From Dicyema japonicum (lineage: Eukaryota; Dicyemida; Rhombozoa; Dicyemidae): 64,000 nucleotides of DNA. A model generated the notes under the pieces. The model did no database searches. It worked only from the letters and a program-made list of their open reading frames with translations, and was not told where the DNA came from. Both the position numbers and the translations under genes were made by a program. Where the stretch lies: assembly GCA_011109175.1 (NCBI GenBank), contig RDEW01000022.1, positions 62,001-126,000 of the forward strand, written 5' to 3'. Numbering within the stretch: position 1 is the first letter of the stretch; each line of letters begins with the position of its first letter. Shown one piece after another: positions 1 to 10,854 of this stretch.

Positions 1-1
1 T

Positions 2-1621
2 GTGATGAATAGGTGGAGTATTCATCTGAACTATAATAGGCACCGGATAGGCGAGGTAAAACTCAAGAGGGGGATCCTTCAGGGGGATAGCATGTCTCCG
101 CTACTCTTTGTTCTCTGTTTGGAGCCATTGAGTCGCCGCCTCAATGACCGGTTTGAGCAAATACCAGTTCATTGTGAAGGGGTCTGTTTCAGTACAAATC
201 ACCTTCTTTTTATCGATGACTTGAAGATGTATGCTCGAACAGCCGAGGAGCTCTACTCCATGGGGGTCTGTGCCAGGGAATTCTTTGAGAGTATAGGGCT
301 AGATTTGAATTATTCAAAGTCTGCGACTAACACGCAAGTATGTAGCGAGTTAGTAAGAGTCCTAGAGGAACACGAAGGATATAAGTATCTGGGTGTTACC
401 GAATCTCCAAAGTCCCTTATAATGCCTGAGACAAAGCGACAAATTACTGAAGGCATCCGTAAAAGAGCAGCGTTATTGTGTAAGACGTCTCTAAATGCAA
501 GGAATTTGTTCCTAGCATTAAATGAGTATGCTGTCTCGCTGCTAAACTACTACATAGGTGTTGTGGAGTTTGAGCCCAAAGAGTATGATGAGATGGATGT
601 TATGATCCGTGGAGTACTCAGAGAGAACCATGTCCATGTGTTGGCAGCCAATAAGGAGAGACTATATTTACCCCGTGATAAATTCGGCCGTGGACTGTGT
701 GGAGTAGTCCAACTAAGTGAGCGTATCCTAATGCGAATGCACGACACCCTGATAGCTGGGTCAAGTGTGTCTGCTAGGAAGCACGCCATAATAACGACCG
801 AGAAAACACGGGCAACCCACCTAGGCACTATCAGACCTTTTTTGTCTGCTAAGTATGGTGTTGATGATGGTGGGCTAGTAAATGTGAAGGCGTTGATCGA
901 ATTACAATATAATAATTTGATGGAAAAGATCAACTTAAAAAGCCTTCATAAGGTCCTCTTCAGAGCATTGGACAACCCACATGTCGACCTTAAGTCGTCG
1001 ACAATATGGCTAAAATACGGTGACAACTCACCTCGATCGGAGGCGTTGTACACGTATATGCAAGACCGCAATATTTTTTGGGGTCGATCAACAAATACAT
1101 GTCCCCACTGTAAGTCAAGGAGCATGTCGGTTGATCATTTAGCCACTCGATGTGGATCCATGCTCTGCCACGACTATGTGTGGAGGCACAACGAGGTAGT
1201 AAGGAGTCTTCATCTTCTACTATGCAATAAGTATGGTATTCGCCACACCAGAAAGTTGCGGACTCATAAGGTGCAATCTGTAGTAGAGAACACCAGGGTC
1301 CAAATTAAGGTAGACAGTGTTATCCGTACCTCGGTGCTAGTCAAGCACAATAAACCGGACATTGTGGTACACGATAAGGAGTCTGGCCAAGTCCTTATCA
1401 TAGAGGTTGGCATCACGTCTCAAGACCGTTGCAGCTCCAGGCCTATCTACAGTCACTGTTAAACCCTAGAGAGCCTGACACTGGAGTATAGGAGGCAGAG
1501 CCCTGAGATGCCATATGGGCAGAGGGTTCAATTAGACAAGGCGCTCTCGGAGTTGTTTCAGCAACCAGAATCGAACCTGCCTGAGGAGGCTGGCGAACAG
1601 GCAGGCGAGGAAGGTTGTTGA
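2..1621 (+). mobile_element. R2-type (RLE) LINE ORF, 5' partial, broken near C-terminus
   Basis: This is the C-terminal two thirds of a non-LTR retrotransposon polyprotein whose reverse transcriptase primes on nicked target DNA. The window starts inside the RT. Visible are the palm motif GILQGDSMSPLLF near residue 24, the catalytic FIDDLKMYA near residue 70, a thumb domain, a zinc knuckle (CPHC...HLATRCGS...H) near residue 365, and the restriction-like endonuclease core KPDIVV...LIIEVGITSQD. That architecture is typical of R2/RLE-type LINEs. After ITSQD (about 1425) the family's conserved Lys/Arg-Lys-Tyr segment is missing. The sequence jumps to a tail that reads QLQAYLQSLLN in another frame and then returns to frame (ESLTLEYRRQ) past a stop at 1460-1462, finally ending at 1619-1621. 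I infer an internal deletion with two frame breaks, so this copy is dead. RT similarity is strong; the exact clade is uncertain. Confidence 0.9.
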
Positions 1622-1675
1622 TTAATAAATATATTAACTTTTTTATTGTTTATTAAATAAAGTGGGGTTAGTTAA
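1622..1675 (+). mobile_element. 3' UTR/end of the R2-type LINE
   Basis: This short AT-rich segment follows the LINE stop. The end of the ORF and this tail recur in inverted orientation near 7429-7500, which marks it as part of the element rather than host sequence. The exact 3' junction is not resolvable. Confidence 0.55.
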
Positions 1676-1690
1676 AATTTATATTTTAAT

Positions 1691-1951
1691 GTGGTTAACC
1701 ATTTGGTTGAGGTGGATGATACCTATGCACCCACATTTATTGAGCATGCGCGAAAGCTAGTCAAACAAAATAACAAATATGAAAGTTCTAGAAGTATTCC
1801 ACCATGTGAACAACAACAGAGCTGCAGGATGCGATGGAGTTCCAGGGGAATTACTCAAATACGCTCCCGATACGAAAAGGATGGACAGACTAACGGAAAT
1901 GATATCGAAAAACATGGCACAAGCGAAACCATAAACAGTGTTTACCTGTAA
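1691..1951 (+). mobile_element. LINE RT fragment (fingers region)
   Basis: The frame through 1780-1935 reads EVFHHVNNNRAAGCDGVPGE followed by LLKYAPDTKR. This is the classic N-terminal RT block of APE-type LINEs (consensus NNKAxGxDGIPxELLK). The frame ends at a stop in 1930-1935, and no palm motifs follow. It is a short, 3'-truncated scrap lying 100 bp after the R2-type element but from a different LINE class. The product is certain at family level; the clade (RTE, Jockey or other) is not. Confidence 0.75.
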
Positions 1952-1959
1952 CGTGAATG

Positions 1960-3650
1960 TGCTTTAACTTAACCATTATTAATAAAGTGTATTATACATG
2001 TTTTAATTGTCTACCTTGTGGTGCTGTGTTGCATTAATGTATTTCCTGTTTATATTCATATTTCTTTATTATTGAAAGCGCAGATTTATTTAGCTTTTAT
2101 CAAACAAATCTTTGATCTATCATATAATCATGCATTTTTTATTTTTAAAGAAATTATATGAACGTAAATTTTGATTTTGCGCGTTTTTTAATTTTGATTG
2201 ATTGTATTATTTATAACGAGGTGTACTTCTTTGGTATTGTTGTCTTCTTCTCCCATCCACATATTCTTATTATTCCACACAATTTTGAGTGAGGCATTCC
2301 ATCTGATTTTTCTCATGTCTATGAACCATTTTTGTCACGAACCTATTCAGATCATTTAGCCATGCCACGTGTCGATAATTCATCGGTAAATGTAATCTGT
2401 TACCTTTAGTTCATAGAATTTCCTAATTCTTCTATCGATGAAACTATACCTATGTCGGACGAAAAGAAACACAAATCTTCCAAGTAACCATTTAATCTCA
2501 TTTTCCTCCCTACTGTAGTCCAGTCTACGGTCTTTGAGATGACGTCCTCCGTTTCCATTTACTGGGGTTGTAAACTTTACCTATGTCATGTTCGTCAAAT
2601 TTTTTCGAATTTTATTGACTTACTTTTCTAGGATTTCTGGCTGGCAAAAATTGTAATGTCTAATGAAATCAATAATTTTAGATTTCTGAATATTGATTTT
2701 TACGCAACAGACTAAATAGCCTACTCCTTCCAAAATGATTCTCAAAACATCCTGCTTCATAGTTGCTGGCACGATCTTCTAAAACTCTGAGGTGGCGAAA
2801 TGCCCCGCCCAATATTGAGAGAACCCAACGTATACAGAAATGTTATTTTTTCTCTCATCGTTGAAAAAGTAAACAAAACATTTTTCTAATTAATAAGATT
2901 TATAGAAAGACATATAGGTCGTCTGCAATTTCGAATATTGTAATGCGTCGATGCACCACAAAGTTCACTCCATAGTATCTGCAGTCCGGTCATAGAAATC
3001 TATATTCGCCAGTCTCATCAGTTTGGCGGATATTTTAGTTTCATGACGGTATGGAACACCCACTCCGTAGTGCATTAGATCATGGCAAAGCTAAATTTTT
3101 CACATTTTAGAACTGATTCCCCTCACATTAAAAGTTATTAAGTATAAAGCTATAGTGAACTTCACTTTTGATTTCTTCATGCCTTTTCTATCTATAAATG
3201 AAATTGTTCTAAAAGGGAAAAATTGAAAAAGGAGTAAGTTTAAACCATGTTTAGCAATACTTCAGGTTCAACTTTTAACTAATCATATTTTGTATATTCA
3301 AATTAATTTCATTTTGTGTTAAGCAGTTAGCTTCTCCGTGGAAAACTTTAGTTTAAGATTAAATCTTCCTTTAAATCTGTGTAGCCTTTATTACATTCAA
3401 AATCATGGCTGTCTTGTTAATCGTAGTTTCACAGTTTTCCAATTTTCACGGTTTTTTAGAATTTCTGAAAGTGCAGAAATTCCCAAATAAAAGTTCATTT
3501 TTATTTCACAGATATGGGATAATTCCCTGAGATTCATTTTTGATGTATTTTTTATTTCACAAATATATCTTTTCCATGCAATAGAAATTTCGGTCCACTT
3601 TCTAACCATGTGGTACTTTAGATTTTAAATTTAAATATAAATTCATTTGA
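1960..3650. other. AT-rich stretch with no recognisable gene
   Basis: I see only short open frames with no family resemblance, no splice-consistent exon chain and no clear repeat. Confidence 0.5.
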
Positions 3651-3664
3651 ATGTATGATAAAAA

Positions 3665-3832
3665 CAAAATAAATTATCCGAAATTTTTAATAAATGTCTT
3701 TCGGATTGCGGATTATGAAATTTCGGATTATTGAAGCCTGTTTGTAAGAAAACTGTAAAATTTTTACTAACTCAAAAATTCGGATTATTAGTTTTCGGAT
3801 TATTGAAGTTCAGATTAATGAGGGTTTCCTCT
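3665..3832 (-). mobile_element. pogo/Tigger-like terminal sequence
   Basis: Several copies of TTCGGATTATT and the block ending GTTCAGATTAATGAGGG occur here. Read on the minus strand this gives CCCTCATTAATCTGAAC followed by AATAATCCGAA repeats. This closely resembles Tigger/pogo terminal inverted repeats. A similar block lies at 58687-58730 and another near 50237-50285. No transposase is adjacent, so it is a solo end or MITE scrap. Confidence 0.5.
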
Positions 3833-4572
3833 ATATGATTAATCAATTCATTTTTAATATAACACGTGAAACCATAATACCTAGTTTTACCAGCGTTGGA
3901 GATATTCAAAATGGCTTTTTTTATAAAGTGTATTTTTACATGTAATAATTTAATTGAAGTGGGCATTATTTTTCAGGATAGCCGCAAACAAATTGAGATC
4001 GAGAAGTGCCACAAGAATCTCTGTGACACTATCTTTTCTATATAATTGTAAAGTAAAGAATATCCCGTTGGTTATGGCCGGGTATTGAGTAGCTTCGAAC
4101 TACTTTTAAATTAATTTGATAAGTTATCTATTAAAAGCAACGATTGATATCCAAAATGTTGAAAAGGACGCTCGAAAGCATGCTAATTTAACACAAGCAC
4201 GGTATAGGTCTTGATGACTAGTTTACTTCTGCTTCAGACTAGCTTGTAGAGATTCCGTTGAATAGTAACAGAGATATAATGACTGAACTGATTTGGAGAT
4301 GATGAATATGAGTAAGATGACAGCAAACCTTTTTTCAAGTGAAGGAGAGTAATAGTTCGGTTACTACCACCTTCTTTTCAGTAATTCTTGGTATAACATA
4401 AATAAAAATATTCACTATGAAAGCATCTCAGGAACCTTCAACTACCAGTATATCACTATGGAAACAATGACCACTAAATATTGCATTCAAGCGGTTGAAA
4501 TAATGAGGGCAAGGTTAATGATATCGAGAATGAGATTACGGGTCAAAAAATATTGGTGAACTGCACTTATAT

Positions 4573-4640
4573 GCAGAGCCATATTAGCTATAGCTCCACT
4601 CAGGCGGGGCACACTTGGGGAAAATATATGGTTTTTCTGC
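4573..4640 (-). mobile_element. SINE-1 3' fragment inside CAP unit copy 1
   Basis: The segment GCCATATTAGCTATAGCTCC plus the following CAGGCGGGGCACAC matches the 3' body of the tRNA-derived SINE seen at 23931-24225 and 38523-38855. It appears absent at the equivalent point of the third CAP unit, so it is probably a later insertion. Confidence 0.5.
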
Positions 4641-4882
4641 ACAATTGTATCACAGCGTCACGAAGTCTCAGGCATCTGGACCAACTTTCCTCAAATGATG
4701 CACGACCAATGTGAAAAAAGATCTTTAATGAAGTTGACGGATAGGACGAATCAGCGATAAAATATATACATGATTAATCTAAATTTTTATGTAATATTTT
4801 ATGTAAAAAACCTCAATAATAAAACCCACAAAAATTAATTTCTAATACACTATTATAAAAGGGAATACAAATAACCGATAAA

Positions 4883-5531
4883 ATGATAGGATTATTGTTA
4901 TTTCTTTCAGTTAAAGTAAGTTGCGACTATTTTAATGAAACCGAAAAAGAGGAACTTGGATGCCATAATTATTTCAGATCTAATGCTAGACCTGCTGCAA
5001 GCAATATGAGAAAAATGGTTGTTAAATTTAAATTTATTAAGGTTTGGAGTGATGCACTTGAAAAAGAAGCTGAAACATTAAGCGAGAAATGATATATTCC
5101 CCGCAGTCACAATTGGACAAAACTTACTTATAATTTCTAATAGTTACCTGTTATTACGATTATAGACAAAAATAACCTCACCGCGTTAGTAGAGGAATGG
5201 TACAAAGATCGAGAGTATTACGATTTTAACTCTCAAATGTGTAGTGGCGATTGTGTTTATTATAAGCAAGTATTATTTCTATAATATGTGGGTTGTTTGG
5301 GCTGATACTTATGAAGTAGGATGTGCTAAAACTTTATGTGCCTCACTATCACTCGGTTCATTTTCACTCTGGAAGTCTGTAGCTTTCTGCAATTACTATC
5401 CATTGTATTTCAGCTTTATTTACTTTAGTCCAAACAATTACGATGGCAATCCTTATAAAACAGGAAAACCATGTTCCCAATGTCCTGCAAATATCTCATC
5501 ATGTGAGAATAATTTATGTAGTCCGAGTTGA
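4883..5531 (+). pseudogene. CAP-domain (SCP/TAPS) secreted protein, copy 1, one frameshift
   Basis: CAP proteins are secreted cysteine-rich proteins (CRISP, antigen-5, PR-1). The start MIGLLLFLSVK is a short hydrophobic signal. The CAP core can be followed through tiny introns at 5018-5041 (24 nt), 5143-5165 (23 nt), 5270-5291 (22 nt, ending GG instead of AG) and 5405-5428 (24 nt). Removing them joins NMRKM-VWSDALEKEA, then CIFPAVTIGQNLL, NNKNNLTALVEEWYKDRE, CSGDCVYYKQ-VVWADTYEV, GCAKT, CNYYP, and the Cys-rich end GKPCSQC...ENNLCSPS. Those are family hallmarks. Compared with copy 2, the first intron has been deleted so that V-S is fused in frame. One extra A creates a TGA at 5090-5092 where Cys is expected. 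It is therefore a pseudogene, or a gene with one sequencing error. Confidence 0.8.
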
Positions 5532-5989
5532 AATATAGTTTTTTATATGCAGGTAAAAGTTCAATTCAAAAATACTCTCTGTTCTCATTAATCACAATCG
5601 GACTTGTAATTATGGGATTTAACTAATACATCGTTGTTAATTAGATCATACTAACGTGGACTTTTTCTTTACTCTCTAATTTTTGTTGATTTTAATTTAA
5701 ATAATAAAATCACATTTTAGATATAAAAGTCTGCAGTATTCGAGTTTTATTATGAAAATTATATTTTAATTTTTCTGAAGTAATAAAAAGTTCAATAAAA
5801 GTGACATTGTGGTTCAACTTGCGGCTTCCAATAATGAAACAATAATTGAATCAAACCTCATAAAACACAATATTGATTTTTTGGTAAAAATTCAGAGTAT
5901 GAACAACCTTCCAAAAACCGAGATTTTAAGATTATATTGTGCTCAGTTCTTATAGTGGTATTATGGTAACTCTCAGTTATTCTTCATTT

Positions 5990-7010
5990 ATTTCACTTGC
6001 ACTACTCAGTACACAGCCAAGCAAGCTTTAGATGATTACATGGAAGTAATGTCCACTACTATTAATGTCTGTTCCATTCTATACACTCATTAATATGAAC
6101 ATCCCCTTCTTTCTGCCAATTTTCTATCGTCTCATTCTGAAATTTATTATCTCTATCAGTCACGGTGAACTCAATTTTTAGGACTCAATGATATTTGGCT
6201 CAGTTCTCAGACACTGAGAAGGACAAGTAAACCCAGAAGTCAAACTCAATAGAAAAGTCACTGAAAGACTTTTCCGGTCAATCATTTTCCCTCATCGACA
6301 TCGTTGAGACTCACCCAAATCAAGGCGATAAGAATTGCCAATGCTAAGGTTCTCATTCCGACGTCATGATTGATTGGCATCCAACCAATTGGGGGTGATG
6401 TTTGTTCGAACCTCTGAACGATAAAATCAAAGAAAGAAATACTCATCCCATGCCGACCCATCTATTTATTCATAACTAGCTTTAAATTCTTAGTCAAACG
6501 ATTCTCTAATTCTGAAAGACTATGTGTTACGACTATGCAAAAACTAGCAATCCCACTAGGTTGATTGTTAACTCATGTTGAAAAAGGTTCATGAGAATGT
6601 AAAATGAACTAGGACACCCAGTAGGTTGATCACTAACTAATATCTAAGTTTAACAATATTCTGATCTGTATTTCGACTATGACGAGCAAGGAAAACTATT
6701 TAATAAGTAAAATGACTATATTGAAACAGCTTCTGAATTCCTGCTAAGAATTGGACATGTGAGTTAAATGATCTGACGAAGCCATTAGGAGAGAAAGTTC
6801 ACATGGCATCACATGGCAACACGTGGCTGATGTATTTTGAAATCATAAAACCACTAAGAAGGAAAGGTTAACTTCCTAATTAGATGATTCAAACCTCTAC
6901 AACCTTCAAAAAGGTGGCCTATCAATTTCCTGTTTTCTCTTTACTTCTGGATGGAGATATAGAACCTAATCCTTGTCCAAATTAAACACTGAATATTATA
7001 CAATTATTTA
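5990..7010. other. Unassigned stretch after CAP unit 1
   Basis: No gene recognised. The segment CACATGGCATCACATGGCAA near 6800 weakly resembles the head of the SINE-2 repeat described at 10855. Confidence 0.4.
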
Positions 7011-7115
7011 TTATTTATTTTAAAAACCGAAGACCACCAAAAAAAGTAAGGTTAAAGCCACTAATCAGGTGATTTGAGCTTCTAGTATCTCCCAAATTCT
7101 AATGAATGTTCTGCC
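7008..7115 (-). mobile_element. LINE-B 3' end
   Basis: On the minus strand the sequence reads a coding end ILEAQIT-stop. It is followed by a GT-rich tail with TTGGTGGTCTTCGGTTTTTAA and an AATAAATAAT tract. The same ending and tail type occur at 56665-56790 and at many other LINE ends in the window. Confidence 0.6.
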
Positions 7116-7424
7116 AGCGACCTAACTACTTTCTGAAGTATCTTCTTTTGTGTCTGCGGAAAAATTCTTGTCACACAAATTCAATAAAAATTGTTTTATT
7201 AAATATAATTCAATCGCAAAATTAGTTCGTTTAATAAAAATATTTAAAAGTATTATTATCTTTATTTAAGCTTTTTTTTTTAATATAAATGAATTAATTT
7301 AAACAATAGAAGTCAAGTAGTTGCCGCCCTCACCGCGTGGCTGTTCCCTCTCAAAATTGCGAGCGAAATTCGCTCAAATAGCCAGCGGCGTTCGCGGGAT
7401 CTAAGATTTATTTAAGCTACAATA

Positions 7425-7505
7425 AAAAAAGTTAATAATTAAAATTGACAACCGTCCTCGCTTGCCTGTTCGCCAGCCTCCCCAGGCATATTATTCTCAA
7501 ATAAA
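7425..7505 (-). mobile_element. R2-type LINE 3' end, second copy
   Basis: The minus strand reads GGGAGGCTGGCGAACAGGCA then GCGAGGACGGTTGTC. This is nearly the same as 1585-1618 of the R2-type element (GEAGEQAxEDGC versus EEAGEQAGEEGC). Only the terminal coding codons and tail are preserved. Confidence 0.7.
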
Positions 7506-7509
7506 TCCA

Positions 7510-8250
7510 AAATTCCCTTATTAACAATGAGTTAACCAGACAATTGACGGTCGACCATTTCGATGATTTAAGTGAACTTTTCGAAAATGGAGGACTTTGG
7601 ATGAAAATTACTACTGAGTTAGGGTCTTCAGTAGTATCTCGAATGGTGTCGCCTTTAACAGGAAGGTAAAGAACGTGAGACAAAAAGAAAGAAGTGAAGA
7701 GCATTCCTTAGTTCTCATTCTAAATTAGTCATCACTGATGATGACTCATCATAAACAGTCCTTTACATAAAGTTTCTTGGTGGAGCTATGGAGAATATGG
7801 ATCTGCATAAGAGCAGTATTATTAATAAAATTCTATTTTATTTGATTTTTTCCTTATTTAGTATGTGAAACCGCGTGAAATCATGCCGTACGTGAAAACC
7901 TACTAAAACGAATCGAATTAAAGTTTATTACCGTGGATAATTCTGAGTTTTCTGAATTGAATGTTGGAATTTTTAGTTAAAATCGTTGATATTTTAAAAT
8001 CACAAAGCAGCAAAAAGACACTCAAATTAATAGAGTTGAAGTTTATTGATTTTTATTACAATTATCAAAAAAAACTTTATTAATATTTAAAATAATTTAA
8101 AAATAGTTTAATTAATAAAATAACCTTTTGTCACCTGGCTTTTATTTTTTTTGCATGTTTTTTAGTGTTATGTTGATGTATAAGTCACTTTCCCGATGTC
8201 AAACACCGATTTGGAGACTTTCACTATTAGTGTTCGTAATCAGAGGAAAG
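7510..8250. other. No gene seen
   Basis: AT-rich spacer with short frames only. I recognised no repeat family here. Confidence 0.4.
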
Positions 8251-8264
8251 TGCGTTTTTAAACG

Positions 8265-8450
8265 TCAAGTTGAGATAGGCATGCCTTGGGAAACGACCTG
8301 AGCTGCCTCATTATCCACCAGGTGTGAATCTCTCCATAAGGAAAGTCGTTCAGCCAGGCACTTGCTGAAATGGCAGCAGGCCGTTTTGAGCCAGCAAATC
8401 TTCTCGCATTCCCAGTCTTCTCTAGGTGCTCCCTTTTTTTCAAAAAACAC
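8265..8450 (-). other. GC-rich open frame of unknown nature
   Basis: This 185-bp segment is clearly richer in G+C than its surroundings and is open in two minus-strand frames. One frame contains Cys-rich WECEKICWLKTACCHFSKC; the other contains SASAWLNDFPYGEIHTWW. Neither is a family I know. It could be an exon, a diverged LINE piece or a SINE body. I assign no function. Confidence 0.3.
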
Positions 8451-8899
8451 ATATCGACACGCTTTCTTATTATGTCCGATTTTTAATTAACTTTTTTATT
8501 TTTTATTAAATTTTTAGATATTATTAATATCAAATTTTCTCTTGTGTATATTTTAGCATATTTTCGGTATAAAATACAACCAGAATTAAGTTTTCACTGA
8601 AAATGGTATTTTAGAGTCAGAAAAACGTCATAAACTGAAAAAAAGGTAGATGGAGTTCCACGTGCGGTTTACGTATGGACGTGATAATATATAGTTCATA
8701 TTTAAATAATTAACGTAAAATTTCGACATTATTTAATTTTAATAATGTACATTTATTTCTGAATATAAGGAGGCCTGGAGAACCTGACGGCTCCCCTCTC
8801 TTATTTTATTTTGTCGTTGATTCTGGTTTTAAAAAAAAAATCTTCGAATATAAAAGTGCTTCAGTTGTGCATTCCAAAAATTGGATTTTAATTTGAATG

Positions 8900-9080
8900 G
8901 ATAGTATAACAAAACGTGGGCCGAACAAATGACCTGATGGGTCCTAGTTTGAATCCTTCATTCCGACTGAAGGTTCCACAACATCTACGATGATATGGCT
9001 TGACGAGTGACGTCGTCAGCAGTGTACTTCTCATTGCGGAACCGGATCGTCTACTCATATCATGGTTTAATCTCCAAAAT
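8900..9080 (+). mobile_element. tRNA-derived SINE-1, 5' half
   Basis: The block has CCTAGTTTGAATCC (B-box-like), GAAGGTTCCACAACATCTAC, GGCTTGACGAGTGACGTCGT and CATTGCGGAACCGGATCGTC. These are all in the same order as in the full SINE-1 at 38523-38855 (there on the minus strand). The 3' part is lost. Confidence 0.75.
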
Positions 9081-9164
9081 CTCATTTTAACACAAAATTC
9101 ATCCGGAACGAGCATGAAAAAGACTTCCATTCCTTTCAATTGTAAAACCTCTCAAGTGGAGTGG

Positions 9165-9335
9165 AGAAAAGTGTAGTGGAGCAAATGATCCTTTATAGTT
9201 CCAGCCTGACACTGGGCACCACCTAAGAAAGGTGGATCACATAATGCCTCATTCGTTAGAAAAGAAAAAGGAACAGACAAAAACAGAAAATTTAAAACCA
9301 CATGGCGCCACGCGGCGAAAACGTCAAAAAAGATC
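9165..9335 (-). mobile_element. SINE-2-like dispersed repeat
   Basis: The minus strand shows GGCGCCATGTGG, TTATGTGATCCACCTTTCTT, GGTGGTGCCCAGTG, AAGGATCATTTGCTCCACTA and CACTCCACTTGAGAGG. The same order occurs at 10855-11285 and 34625-34880 on the plus strand. It is an interspersed repeat of about 400 bp with no coding capacity. Confidence 0.7.
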
Positions 9336-9359
9336 TTAAAAACTTGACCAATAAAACAA

Positions 9360-10800
9360 ATCAAGGAACAAATATATACAGGATTCATCTAAATTTTTAA
9401 TGTAATATTTATGTAAAAAACCTCAATAATTAACCAGCAAAAATTAATTTCCTATACTTAATTATAAAAGTAAAATTAAATAACCGATGCAATGATTGAA
9501 TTATTGTTATTTTTTTCAGTTAAAGTAAGTTGATACATTAAATACATTTCAGTGCTACAAATCATTTACTGAAGACGAAAAGAATGAACTTTTGGATGCC
9601 CATAATTACTTCAGATCTAAGACTAAACCTGCTGCTAGCAATATGAGAAAAATGGTTGTTAAATTTAAAGTTATTAAGGTTTGGAGTGATACACTTGAAG
9701 AAAAAGCTGAAAATCAAGAAAGAAATGTTTATTCTCAACAGTCAATATTGACAAAACTATTTTACAATTTCTAATAGTTACCTGTTATTGCGATTATAGA
9801 CAAAAATAACCTCACCGCGTTTGTAGAGGAATGGTACAAAAAAGAAGAGTATTACGATTTAATACTCAAATTTGTAGTGGCAACTGTAATTTATATAAAC
9901 AAGTTTTATTTCTATAATTTGTTGGTTGTTTGGGCTGATACTTATGAATTAGGATGTGCTAAAATTTCTGTGGCTCATTGTCACTTGGTTCATATTCATT
10001 CTCAGAGTATTTTGCTTACTGCAATTACCGTCCATAGTATTTTAGCTGTATTTACTTTAGTCCAAACAATTATACAGGAAATCCTTATAAAACAGGAAAA
10101 CCATGCTCTCGCAATGTCCTGCAAATAGCACCTCATGTGAGAATAATTTATGCATTCCAAGTTATAATATAGTTTCTTATATAAAGGTCAAAATTCAAGT
10201 CAAAAAATACTCTCTGATCTCATTAATCACAATCGGACTTGTAATTATGGGATTTAACTAATACATAGTTTTTAATTATACTTTTAACATCTGGACTTGG
10301 TCTTTAATCTCCCATTCTTGTAGTTTTCCTAATTTAAGTAAAAATCACATTTTAGATAAAATATTGTATTTTTTGAGTTTTATTATGAAAATTATATTTT
10401 CTCTGAGGCAATAAAAAAGATCAATGAGAATGACATTGTGGTTCAGCTTGCGGTTATGAAAAAAATTGGACAATTGACTAAAGAAATCTTGATTTTTTCG
10501 CATAATTTCAGAGTATGTGCCATATCGAGATTTATAGATCACTTAGTGGTCAGCTCTCATAGTGGAATTGCGGTTACTCTCATCATTCTTCTTAATTTCA
10601 CTTGCACTAGTCAGTTCACTGTCATAAAGCTTTGGATGACTACATGAATGAATTTCCTTTATTGTCTGTTTCAGTCCTTACACTCTCTTTTATATATTTT
10701 CCTCTTCTTTCTGCCAAATGTCAATCGTCTCTTTTTGAAATTTCTACTCAACTTCAATAACCATATCATTTACAATGAACTCAATTTTTCTGACTCATAA
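9360..10800 (+). repeat. Segmental duplication, CAP unit copy 2
   Basis: This is the direct-oriented duplicate of 4755-6190, containing CAP copy 2. Shared landmarks include TGTAAAAAACCTCAATAAT near 9412 and the downstream TTCTTTCTGCCAA near 10707. Confidence 0.85.
9492..10165 (+). pseudogene. CAP-domain protein, copy 2, multiple frameshifts
   Basis: The start is MIELLLFFSVK (signal-like). A canonical 28-nt GT-AG intron at 9525-9552 joins it to CYKSFTEDEKNELLDAHNYF, the CAP N-terminal helix. Further tiny introns are at 9655-9678 (24 nt), 9777-9799 (23 nt), 9903-9924 (22 nt, ends TG) and 10037-10060 (24 nt). They restore MVWSDTLEEK, NLTAFVEEWYKKEEYYD, CSGNCNLYKQ-VVWADTYEL and CNYRPYPNNYTGNPYK. 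Damage: a one-base loss near 9710 (before the expected KCLF), a one-base loss near 9861 (YYDF/NTQ), a two-base gain in the PCSQC region near 10107, and loss of the stop near 10160. Same family as copy 1; non-functional. Confidence 0.8.
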
Positions 10801-10854
10801 TGCTTGAATTTGGAAATCCTATGTATTTTAAGGCTCAGCTATTCTACATGGCGC

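Larger units (their letters stand above)
4400..6190 (+). repeat. Segmental duplication, CAP unit copy 1
   Basis: This block contains CAP copy 1 with about 450 bp upstream and 650 bp downstream. It aligns by eye with 9360-10800 (direct) and 35740-37260 (inverted). Landmarks shared with the third copy include ATCGAGAATGAGATTACGG near 4525. Landmarks shared with the second include ATCACAATCGGACTTGTAAT near 5590. Divergence looks like roughly 10-20 percent with small indels, indicating old duplication. Confidence 0.85.

Noticed and set aside
550-933. Minus-strand 127-codon frame
   Set aside because: Antisense shadow of the R2-type reverse transcriptase.
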